Assembly: GCA_016787755.1 (NCBI GenBank)
Contig: JAEUUA010000020.1
Location: forward strand, 248,001-312,000
Direction of reading: 5' to 3'
Length of the DNA: 64,000 nucleotides
DNA from: Cyclobacteriaceae bacterium
GTDB lineage: Bacteria; Bacteroidota; Bacteroidia; Cytophagales; Cyclobacteriaceae
Positions within the stretch are counted from its first letter, which is position 1. Every line of letters starts with the position of its first letter. A model generated the notes under the pieces. The model was not told the origin of the DNA. It searched no databases and was given only the letters and a program-made list of their open reading frames with translations. A program made the translations under genes and the position numbers. Shown piece after piece: positions 57,448 through 64,000 of the stretch.

Positions 57448-58211
57448 GCGGCTTCGTTCTTTTGAAAATGATGAGGTAAAAAGTTAGCCTTTGTAAACTG
57501 GTAACCAAAATCGAAAATTTCTTTAGCCTTACTAATATTCAGGCTGCTGAACCGATCCATGCGTGGTGGCTCAATAAATACATCACAGAGCCCGCGGCTT
57601 ACTTCCGTATTAGCGTGAATCGTTATTAACAAACTACGCTCAATCACTAATTTGATATTGCTGGTGTCAAAATCCGGACTAATGTGATTGCAGTGAGAAC
57701 CTACAATAAAATCGCATTCATTTCGAAGCGGTTTCACCGGAAGATTATCCAGTAATCCACCGTCCACATATAAATTTCTATCGATCGTTACAGGATTAAA
57801 AATTGCCGGGATGCAGCATGAGGCCATGATTGTTCCGGCCAAATCCCCCTCTGTAAAATAGTGAATCTTCCCTTTCCGTATATCTGTAGCAGCCACTGTT
57901 AAAGGAATTTTCAAATTTGAAAAACTATTCTCAGGTATTTCTCTCAGCAAAACTTCCTTCAATCCATCCAATGAAAGTAAGCCAGTCCACGCGAAGGCAG
58001 GCCGCACTGACTTAAAGATGCTGAGGTTTTTAATCAGTTCAAAAATTTGATCGGGCTTTTGTCCGTTTGCATATAAAGCTCCAACAATAGACCCAGCGCT
58101 CGTACCCGAAATGCAATCAAAGGTGATATTCATTTCGTCTAATGCTTTGAGTATACCTATGTGAGCTATGCCCCGCGCTCCACCCCCGGATAACACTAAC
58201 CCGCGTTTCAT
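57444..58211 (-). CDS. patatin-like phospholipase
   Basis: 255 residues, one patatin domain. The glycine-rich oxyanion motif is SGGGARGIAHIG (8-19), the nucleophile Ser38 lies in GTSAG, and the catalytic Asp in DGG (VDGGLLDNLP). It is cytoplasmic, without signal peptide, and probably hydrolyses phospholipids or other acyl esters. Overlaps by 4 bp on each side tie it to hutU and to the metallo-hydrolase gene. Confidence 0.93.
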   Translation of the reverse strand: MKRGLVLSGGGARGIAHIGILKALDEMNITFDCISGTSAGSIVGALYANGQKPDQIFELIKNLSIFKSVRPAFAWTGLLSLDGLKEVLLREIPENSFSNLKIPLTVAATDIRKGKIHYFTEGDLAGTIMASCCIPAIFNPVTIDRNLYVDGGLLDNLPVKPLRNECDFIVGSHCNHISPDFDTSNIKLVIERSLLITIHANTEVSRGLCDVFIEPPRMDRFSSLNISKAKEIFDFGYQFTKANFLPHHFQKNEAA

Positions 58212-59047
58212 AGGATGTCCTTTAGGCTAAAGGTTCTATCAAGTCGCACTCCCTTTTCAGTATGTTTAACTGTGCAGCATTCATGAACCGGATCATGTTC
58301 CAGAAATAAGATGTAGTCATTGTCAGCTGCAGTTTTCAAAAATGCTGACTTCTCGGCAAGTGTAAGAAGGGGTCGGGTATCGTACCCCATTACATAAGGC
58401 AAAGGAATATGCCCCACCGATGGCAGCAGATCGGCCATAAAACAGATGGTGTGCTGCTTATATTTTACTTTTGGAATCATCATGGCATCCGTATGACCCG
58501 ATGCATAAAAGATTTCCATAAACTCAAAGGGAGATTTATCTTTTTGATGAATGAACTTCAAGTGACCACTTTCCTGCATGGGAAAAATGTTTTCAGCAAG
58601 AAAACTTACCTTCTCGCGTGGATTTGGTTTGGTTGCCCATTCCCAATGATTTTCATTACTCCAGTAGGTGGCTTCTTTAAACGTGAGCGCTAACTTTTCA
58701 TTTTCTTTTTCTACTCCACCACCGCAATGATCGAAGTGAAGATGGGTGAGAAACATATCCGTAATATCATCGGTAGAAAATCCTTGTTGATTTAAAGATT
58801 TATAAAGGGAGTCATTACCATGTAAATAGTAATGACTGAAAAACTTGGCATCTTGCTTGTTGCCGAGTCCATTATCAATCAACACCAGTCTTTCACCATC
58901 TTCAATGAGTAAACAGCGCATAGCCCAGGAACACAGATTGTTTTCATCAGCCGGGTTTGATTTCTGCCAAATGGATTTGGGTACAACGCCAAACATAGCT
59001 CCACCATCCAATTTGAAAAACCCCGTATTGATTACGTGTAAATTCAT
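58208..59047 (-). CDS. MBL-fold metallo-hydrolase
   Basis: 279 residues. The metal motif HLHFDH is present in DMFLTHLHFDHCGGG, with further ligands in FYASGHTD and LFLEHDPVHE. It resembles the lactonase/quorum-quenching-like branch of the family, but the substrate cannot be stated. First gene of the operon with the patatin gene (4-bp overlap). The accA terminator lies 28 bp upstream. Confidence 0.9.
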   Translation of the reverse strand: MNLHVINTGFFKLDGGAMFGVVPKSIWQKSNPADENNLCSWAMRCLLIEDGERLVLIDNGLGNKQDAKFFSHYYLHGNDSLYKSLNQQGFSTDDITDMFLTHLHFDHCGGGVEKENEKLALTFKEATYWSNENHWEWATKPNPREKVSFLAENIFPMQESGHLKFIHQKDKSPFEFMEIFYASGHTDAMMIPKVKYKQHTICFMADLLPSVGHIPLPYVMGYDTRPLLTLAEKSAFLKTAADNDYILFLEHDPVHECCTVKHTEKGVRLDRTFSLKDIL

Positions 59048-59273
59048 TGTATCTAAAAGTAACTAGAATAAAAAAGGTCGCTTTGCGCGACCTCAATTTA
59101 TACTTTATATCTTGAAAATTGAATTATCGTAGTTTCTAAAACCTTGTCACAATGATCTTAGTAGAACTTACTATCCAAAATCAACTCCAATCGGCTTCTA
59201 CACGCCTGCGCGTAACCGTTCCGGCTTTGGCAAACTCATCCGGACATTTGATGTATGGTTTTTTTAAAGAGAC
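59048..59273. other. intergenic region between accA and the metallo-hydrolase gene
   Basis: Contains the accA terminator (59075-59093). I see no gene. In frame with accA after its TAA there are about 30 sense codons ending in TGA at 59181, read as noise. Confidence 0.4.
59075..59093 (-). terminator. terminator of accA
   Basis: AGGTCGC pairs with GCGACCT around a 5-base loop, with a T-run on the minus strand. It is about 180 bp after the accA stop and 28 bp before the start of the metallo-hydrolase gene, so that gene must have its own promoter. Confidence 0.75.
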
Positions 59274-60224
59274 TTATTCTTTCACCACTCCCATCGAACA
59301 AAATTTCTCAATGCGTTGATCAATTCGTTCTTGGGGTGTAAGCTTGTTGAGCTCGTGGAAGCTTGAAAGGATTACCTTTTTAACTTCATCAGCCATTGCC
59401 TTAATGTTGGTATGCGCTCCCCCCAATGGTTCGCTCACTATTCCATCAACCAGCTTTAACGCATGCATATCTTTCGATGAAAGTTTCAATAACTCAGCCG
59501 CTTGTTCTTTGAAATCCCAGCTTCTCCACAAGATAGCCGAACAATTTTCAGGGGAGATAACAGAGTACCAGGAATTCTCTAACATAAAAACACGATCGCC
59601 AATAGCTATTCCTAAAGCACCCCCTGATGCTCCCTCGCCTACTACAATGCAGATAACCGGCACCTTGAGCATAAACATCTCTTTTAGGTTACGCGCAATC
59701 GCTTCACCCTGACCACGCTCCTCTGCTTCAAGACCGGGAAAGGCTCCGGGTGTATCAATAAAGGTAACAATAGGTTTGTTAAACTTCTCGGCAATCTTCA
59801 TCAGGCGCAATGCTTTTCTATATCCTTCGGGATTTGCCATCCCAAAATTTCGCATTTGCCGTTGTTTAGTGTTACGTCCTTTTTGCTGGCCAATCAACAT
59901 AAAAGTCTGGCCTTCAATGGTTCCTAAGCCTCCCACCATCGCTTTGTCATCACCCACCGTTCGGTCGCCATGAAGTTCTACGAAGTCAGTAGTTATTTCG
60001 TAGATATAATCTTGGGTGTATGGCCGATCTGGGTGCCGGGATAGCTGCACCCGTTGCCAGCCAGTGAGATTTTCGAATGTTTCTTTTTTCAGGTCGGTGA
60101 TCTTCTTCTCCAACGCTTGGACAGCCTTCTTAACCGAATCATCACTACCATCAGCAAGGTGTTTCATATCGGCAAGCTTTCCTTCCAGTTCCGCGATGGG
60201 TTTTTCAAAATCCAACAGATTCAT
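59274..60224 (-). CDS. accA: acetyl-CoA carboxylase carboxyltransferase subunit alpha
   Basis: 316 residues, the usual length. Conserved coiled N-terminus ([12 protein letters not shown]) and catalytic carboxyltransferase core: [78 protein letters not shown]. With AccD it transfers the carboxyl group from biotin to acetyl-CoA in fatty acid synthesis. It is a single-gene unit with a promoter-like TAATTTTG upstream and a hairpin terminator. Confidence 0.97.
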   Translation of the reverse strand: MNLLDFEKPIAELEGKLADMKHLADGSDDSVKKAVQALEKKITDLKKETFENLTGWQRVQLSRHPDRPYTQDYIYEITTDFVELHGDRTVGDDKAMVGGLGTIEGQTFMLIGQQKGRNTKQRQMRNFGMANPEGYRKALRLMKIAEKFNKPIVTFIDTPGAFPGLEAEERGQGEAIARNLKEMFMLKVPVICIVVGEGASGGALGIAIGDRVFMLENSWYSVISPENCSAILWRSWDFKEQAAELLKLSSKDMHALKLVDGIVSEPLGGAHTNIKAMADEVKKVILSSFHELNKLTPQERIDQRIEKFCSMGVVKE

Positions 60225-60251
60225 TTTCCCTGAGTTAAATTAGTAAGGCTA

Positions 60252-60259
60252 CAAAATTA
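60252..60259 (-). promoter_or_regulatory. -7 box of accA
   Basis: On the minus strand this reads TAATTTTG, an exact TAnnTTTG match, ending 27 bp before the accA ATG at 60224. No clear -33 box. Confidence 0.5.
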
Positions 60260-60338
60260 AGATATTTTTGAAATTATGACCTTTTATGCAAAAAAGGGTA
60301 CCTACCAGAAATAACCTTGATAGGCTAAAAATAGAAAA

Positions 60339-60363
60339 TCCCATAAGCATTTCGCTTAAGGGA
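60339..60363 (-). terminator. terminator of the small peptide gene
   Basis: TCCCATAAGC pairs with GCTTAAGGGA (one mismatch) around ATTTC. On the minus strand it is followed by ATTTTCTATTTTTA. It lies 31 bp after the stop codon of the 29-codon frame at 60395-60484. Confidence 0.65.
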
Positions 60364-60394
60364 GTATGATTATGAATGACTTAGAACAGTATTG

Positions 60395-60484
60395 TTAAAG
60401 TATCAAAAGCACTACAATGATAGCCTCAATCAACAGCGCATTAATCAATCCTTTTAAAAATAGTGGTTTCAGTTCCATGTCCAT
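60395..60484 (-). CDS. possible 29-residue hydrophobic peptide (small membrane protein)
   Basis: The frame starts MDMELKPLFLKGLINALLIE and ends AIIVVLLIL. A short charged start is followed by a single ~20-residue membrane segment, as in small membrane peptides. A Met two codons later (60478) is an alternative start. A perfect TAnnTTTG promoter box lies just upstream and a hairpin with T-run just downstream, so the frame sits in a self-contained transcription unit. It has no recognised family and no ribosome-binding sequence is expected in this phylum. Confidence 0.5.
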   Translation of the reverse strand: MDMELKPLFLKGLINALLIEAIIVVLLIL

Positions 60485-60499
60485 TTCTTTTTATTGACT

Positions 60500-60507
60500 C
60501 AAAAGTA
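60500..60507 (-). promoter_or_regulatory. -7 box of the small peptide gene
   Basis: On the minus strand this reads TACTTTTG, an exact TAnnTTTG match, ending 15 bp before the ATG at 60484. The leader would be only about 10-15 bases long. Confidence 0.5.
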
Positions 60508-60617
60508 ATTGTTGCCAATTCTTTAAAGAATGGATTACCGATAACTGGATATATTAGACGATGTGAGGCGTAATTACCCTTTTAATGCAATCGGTTTCAT
60601 CAAATGAAACAAAAAAA

Positions 60618-60636
60618 GCCCCACGAAATGCGGGGC
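60618..60636 (-). terminator. terminator of tRNA-Asp
   Basis: GCCCC and GGGGC pair around a 9-base loop. On the minus strand a run of seven T follows. It starts 6 bp after the tRNA 3' end. Confidence 0.75.
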
Positions 60637-60642
60637 CTTTAG

Positions 60643-60716
60643 CGGTCCGGACGGGACTCGAACCCGCGACCTCCTGCGTGACAGGCAGGCATTCTAACCA
60701 GCTGAACTACCAGACC
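60643..60716 (-). tRNA. tRNA-Asp (anticodon GTC)
   Basis: 74 nt without encoded CCA. On the minus strand the acceptor stem is GGTCTGG with CCGGACC (one G-U pair) and discriminator G; D-arm AGTTCAGCTGGTTAGA; anticodon loop CTGTCAC giving GTC; T-arm GCGGGTTCGAGTCCCGT. All arms pair normally. A terminator follows directly. Confidence 0.97.
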
Positions 60717-60860
60717 AAATACTTTTCTAACAATAACAGATTCTTGAAGCCAAATAAACTGTGCATTGCTAAAACAGGGTGCAAATATAGCGCTATGATC
60801 CTGTTATACAAACAGCATTATTATTTTAGTGTGAGAAAATTCCTTCAAAAGCAACGAGTT

Positions 60861-60895
60861 AAATCCAACTTCTTGGATTTTCAAAAGTTGGATTT
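60861..60895 (+). promoter_or_regulatory. inverted repeat upstream of the OmpA/PD40 gene
   Basis: AAATCCAACTT (60861-60871) pairs with AAGTTGGATTT (60885-60895), an 11-bp perfect inverted repeat with a 13-base spacer, 53 bp before the ATG at 60948. It could be an operator for a dimeric regulator or a leader hairpin. The region is AT-rich and carries no other clear signal. Confidence 0.45.
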
Positions 60896-60947
60896 ATATT
60901 TATTTTATTTATAGCCGATATGCGATGGCTATTTTATTCTACTTTTT

Positions 60948-62978
60948 ATGAATCGACTCCTGCTTGTTGCGCTCATCGTTGCTGCAACTTTCCTTCATGC
61001 TAATTCACAGGTTGTAGAGTGGGCGTCTAAAGTCATTCAGGTATCGTCCCAATTAACGTCCGTTCAATACTCTGCCAATCAAGCACTTGGTAAACCAAAT
61101 GTACTTCCTGCAGGAGGCGAAAATCCAAATGCGTGGATGCCAGACAAGCCCAACCGAAAAGAATTTATTAAACTAGGGTTTGATACTCCAATAAGTATCA
61201 AACAAATAGCCATTGCTGAGTCGTTAAATCCAAGCGCACTGGTTCGGGTTTTAGCCTATGACGAAAGTGATCGAGAGTATCTTCTTGTTAGTCTCAATCC
61301 AATGGCTGTTCCTCTTAAGGGGAGAATGTTGAATATTTTTGTTGAACCCACGATGTTCAAAGTAGCGGCCGTTAAGTTAGAGTTCGATGGAGCTGCCGTT
61401 CCTGATTATTTCGCAATTGATGCAGTGGCGATTACGGATTCCAGTTATCCGATTATTGCAGATATTCCGTTGGCCGCTTATCTCGCTGCCGGTATAGTGA
61501 TTGATCGGTTAGATGACACTATAAATAGTGAGTATGACGAACTTAATCCGTTGCTTTCGCCCGATGGAAAAACGCTTTATTTCAGCCGCAAGAACCATCC
61601 TGAAAATATGGGAGGTGTAAAGGACCGGGAGGACATCTGGTATTCGAATCTCGATGAATCAGGAAATTGGACACTGGCCAAAAATATGGGCACGCAATTC
61701 AATAACGCATATCCAAATTTTGTAAACACAGTTACGGCTACTCCTGATGGAAAGTCTGTCATAATGATTCTGGGAAACAAGTATGTTAAAAATGGAAAGA
61801 AAAGTCTTGCTGGAGTTTCCATTAGCTCACACGTGGGCAGTGGCTGGACCAAACCTGTGCCCCTTAACATAACTAACGATTATAATTTTAATGAGAAGGC
61901 AAATTACTTTTTGGCCAACAACAGAAGGACTTTGCTGATGTCAGTAGAACGGGATGATACCCGCGGTGACCGTGATTTGTATGTTACATTTATGCAAGAC
62001 GACAGTGTGTGGACAGAGCCTTTGAATTTAGGTGCGGTTGTTAACACAGCTGCTGAAGAGTCTTCCCCGTTCCTGGCTATTGACGACAAGACTCTCTACT
62101 TCTCTTCAAAAGGATTTAGCGGCTTTGGTGGTAGTGATGTCTATGTTTCAAATCGATTAGATGATACTTGGACGAGCTGGTCAGTGCCCGAAAACATGGG
62201 CAATACGATTAACTCACCGCTTGAAGATTTGTACTTTAATATTCCTTTGAATAGTGAATATGCTTACTATTCGCGTGGAGTCACCGAGCGTAATATTGAT
62301 ATTTTTAGCATTAAGCTTCCTGTTCTTCAAACTCCAGAACCTTGGGTTACCGTTACGGGGAAACTTGTAGATGCAAAATCAAATTTACCGTTGAGTGCCA
62401 AAATTGTGTATGAACGTTTGCCCGATGGTAAGGATATGGGGATTTCGCAATCTGAACCCATAACAGGGGAATTCGAACTTAAACTGCCGACAGGATTTAT
62501 GTATAGCATCCGCGCAGAGGCCAAAGACCATATTTCAGAAAGTCAAAATATAGACTTGCGAAACATTAAGGGAGCAACCAAACGTGTTGACTTTCGCTTA
62601 AGACCTATTGAGGTGGTTGCTATCGAAGCGAAAGCAATGGTAACGTTAAACAGTGTGTTTTTCGATTTTGATAAAGCTATTTTAAAACCCGAATCATTTC
62701 CGGAATTGGATCGGGTGATTGAATTGCTCAACCGCAGCCAGACTATTAAGATTCAACTGGCCGGCCATACTGATAATGTAGGGCCTACTCAATACAACCA
62801 GAAGCTTTCTGAACGCAGGGCATCGGCAGTAAAACTATACCTGATGTCCAAAGGAATTGAGGCAACTCGAATTACTTCAATAGGCTATGGTGAATCCAGA
62901 CCCATCGCTTCCAATGATGATGAAATAGAGGGTCGTGAAATCAACCGCAGAGTTGAATTCACGATCCTGGAATTATAA
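60948..62978 (+). CDS. OmpA-family outer membrane protein with PD40 repeats
   Basis: 676 residues with a signal peptide (to about 20). An N-terminal discoidin-like region (about 22-165) is followed by a WD40-like PD40 propeller (about 190-465) with repeated LSPDGKTLYFSR, ATPDGKSVIMIL and LAIDDKTLYFSSKGFSGFGG. A carboxypeptidase-type module follows (about 470-560), then a C-terminal OmpA domain (about 570-676) with FFDFDKAILKPESFPELD, LAGHTDNVGPTQYNQKLSER and NRRVEFTILEL for peptidoglycan binding. It should tie the outer membrane or a secretion system to the cell wall. Similar proteins (PorE type) belong to the T9SS, which is only a hint here. Confidence 0.9.
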   Translation: MNRLLLVALIVAATFLHANSQVVEWASKVIQVSSQLTSVQYSANQALGKPNVLPAGGENPNAWMPDKPNRKEFIKLGFDTPISIKQIAIAESLNPSALVRVLAYDESDREYLLVSLNPMAVPLKGRMLNIFVEPTMFKVAAVKLEFDGAAVPDYFAIDAVAITDSSYPIIADIPLAAYLAAGIVIDRLDDTINSEYDELNPLLSPDGKTLYFSRKNHPENMGGVKDREDIWYSNLDESGNWTLAKNMGTQFNNAYPNFVNTVTATPDGKSVIMILGNKYVKNGKKSLAGVSISSHVGSGWTKPVPLNITNDYNFNEKANYFLANNRRTLLMSVERDDTRGDRDLYVTFMQDDSVWTEPLNLGAVVNTAAEESSPFLAIDDKTLYFSSKGFSGFGGSDVYVSNRLDDTWTSWSVPENMGNTINSPLEDLYFNIPLNSEYAYYSRGVTERNIDIFSIKLPVLQTPEPWVTVTGKLVDAKSNLPLSAKIVYERLPDGKDMGISQSEPITGEFELKLPTGFMYSIRAEAKDHISESQNIDLRNIKGATKRVDFRLRPIEVVAIEAKAMVTLNSVFFDFDKAILKPESFPELDRVIELLNRSQTIKIQLAGHTDNVGPTQYNQKLSERRASAVKLYLMSKGIEATRITSIGYGESRPIASNDDEIEGREINRRVEFTILEL

Positions 62979-62991
62979 TAAAGTTGAATTT

Positions 62992-64000
62992 CTAAACTTT
63001 AGGAATTTTATAGCCATTATTATACTTCGCAGCTAAATACCCATTTGCCTTATCTTCATTAAACTTTGACTTGGCAGGGTCCCAACTTACTCTGGCACCT
63101 GTTTTATAGGAAATGTTTCCCATCTGGCAAACCAAGGCTACATGCGCTCCAGCTTGTATCGGGCAAGTAAGCTTATTCAAGCTTCGACTTTTTACAGTTT
63201 CAATAAAATTAATGGTATGCAAATCAAGACCTGACCCCTTGTTGGGTTGATACGGCACGGCCTCCATTCTTTTTTCATCCGGTATTACTTCCCAGCCACC
63301 CCGCCAAAGTACAAGCGTTCCATTGTTACCAATGTATGAGATGCCATGATCTTTTCCATAATTTCCGTTGCTGATACTTTGTGCATGTTCCCAAATCATA
63401 TTGTATCCATCAAACTCATACACAGCTGCCAAGGTATCAGGTGTTTCATGCGCTCCATCCGGGTAGGCATACTTGCCGCCCAACGCTACAGCCGATTTAG
63501 GAAACGATGCATCCATACCCAACAGTGCATAGTCAATTAAATGAACACCCCAGTCCGTCATTAAGCCACCTGCATAGTCCCAGTACCAACGAAAGTTGAA
63601 ATGAAATCGATTTGGATTAAACGGTCTCTGCGTGGCCGGACCAAGCCACATATTATAATCAACACCAGGCGGTGGCGCACTATCCGATTTCACCTCAATG
63701 TTTTTCATCCAACCCTGATAGGCCCAGGCTTTCACGGTTCTTATTTTTCCAAGCTTACCGGTTTTAATAAAATTTAATGCATCTACAAAGTGCGGCATAC
63801 TGCGTTGCCACTGCCCTACCTGAACTGCCTTATTGTATTTCTTTTGTGCAGCAACCATCACATTACATTCTTCAATGGAGTTGCCAATGGGTTTTTCAAC
63901 ATATACATCTTTACCTGCTTCACAGGCTTCTACCATTTGTAAACAATGCCAATGATCGGGTGTGCCAATAATGATTACATCCAAATCTTTGTTCTCCAAC
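62992..64000 (-). CDS. Gfo/Idh/MocA-family oxidoreductase, 5' end cut by the window
   Basis: The last 335 residues are present. The conserved VDVIIGTPDHWHCLQMVE-like part of the Rossmann fold (DVIIIGTPDHWHCLQM) and the catalytic EKPIGN are at the start of the visible part. The C-terminal domain has WAYQGWMKNIEVKSDSAPPP, WYWDYAGGLMTDWGVHLIDY with the metal/substrate-type Asp-x-x-x-His, and SYKTGARVSWDPAKSKFNE. The N-terminal GxGxxG lies beyond the window, so whether a Tat signal exists is not visible. Such enzymes oxidise sugars or inositols. It converges with the OmpA gene, 13 bp apart. Confidence 0.92.
   Translation of the reverse strand, partial: LENKDLDVIIIGTPDHWHCLQMVEACEAGKDVYVEKPIGNSIEECNVMVAAQKKYNKAVQVGQWQRSMPHFVDALNFIKTGKLGKIRTVKAWAYQGWMKNIEVKSDSAPPPGVDYNMWLGPATQRPFNPNRFHFNFRWYWDYAGGLMTDWGVHLIDYALLGMDASFPKSAVALGGKYAYPDGAHETPDTLAAVYEFDGYNMIWEHAQSISNGNYGKDHGISYIGNNGTLVLWRGGWEVIPDEKRMEAVPYQPNKGSGLDLHTINFIETVKSRSLNKLTCPIQAGAHVALVCQMGNISYKTGARVSWDPAKSKFNEDKANGYLAAKYNNGYKIPKV

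Noticed and set aside
59181..59273. About 30 in-frame sense codons after the accA stop (KKPYIKCPDEFAKAGTV ...)
   Set aside because: No start codon and no family match; the stop before it is a normal TAA and accA already has its full length.

Overview
The window looks like a chromosomal segment of a Bacteroidota bacterium, most likely of the class Cytophagia. The evidence is a carboxypeptidase-like-domain TonB-dependent receptor, T9SS-type C-terminal sorting domains, many small outer-membrane beta-barrel proteins, giant RHS/YD-repeat proteins of the DUF6443 type, and several promoters with the Bacteroidota -7 motif TAnnTTTG. I could not run any search, so the genus is not assigned. Most genes lie on the minus strand. 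There is one tRNA (Asp, GTC) and no rRNA, prophage or CRISPR array.

Layout. 1-9.0 kb: a PepSY-like secreted protein, a half-size EamA transporter, a frameshifted outer-membrane receptor, a TauE/SafE permease, an OmpR-type two-component pair, an LTA-synthase-like sulfatase and a small channel-like membrane protein. 9.0-10.6 kb: an accessory patch with long palindromes, one orphan hypothetical gene and a possible tiny ORF. 10.6-15.4 kb: a TPR-sensor class III adenylate cyclase with a tightly coupled small partner, two DUF-type enzymes and a Tat-exported TIM-barrel isomerase. 15.4-21.8 kb: an overlapping operon of lamin-tail lipoprotein, DUF4956 membrane protein, HlyD-like adaptor, TolC-like protein and a T9SS-sorted CotH kinase. 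This is the best candidate in the window for an undescribed envelope system.

22-24.5 kb: an SDR enzyme and an ABC-F ATPase. 24.5-39.3 kb: an RHS-type locus. It holds an RHS-like protein without a toxin tip, a coiled-coil/barrel protein, and a ~1975-residue RHS protein ending in a metzincin-type zinc protease. The last is directly followed by a small lipoprotein that could be its immunity factor. 39.3-40.4 kb: a decayed REP-associated (Y1/HUH) transposase, tandem copies of its 3' end with terminal hairpins, all between ~107-bp direct repeats.

40.4-64 kb is mainly housekeeping: gyrA with a TPR gene, a COG3014/LpoB-like lipoprotein pair, rpe, a T9SS subtilase, trmB, folC, small porin-like proteins, an acyltransferase/hutU/patatin/metallo-hydrolase operon, accA, tRNA-Asp, an OmpA/PD40 protein and the 3' part of a Gfo/Idh/MocA oxidoreductase. 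A TrpF homologue lacking the catalytic cysteine (50.6 kb) and a self-contained 29-codon membrane-peptide gene (60.4 kb) with its own promoter-like and terminator-like signals are also notable.
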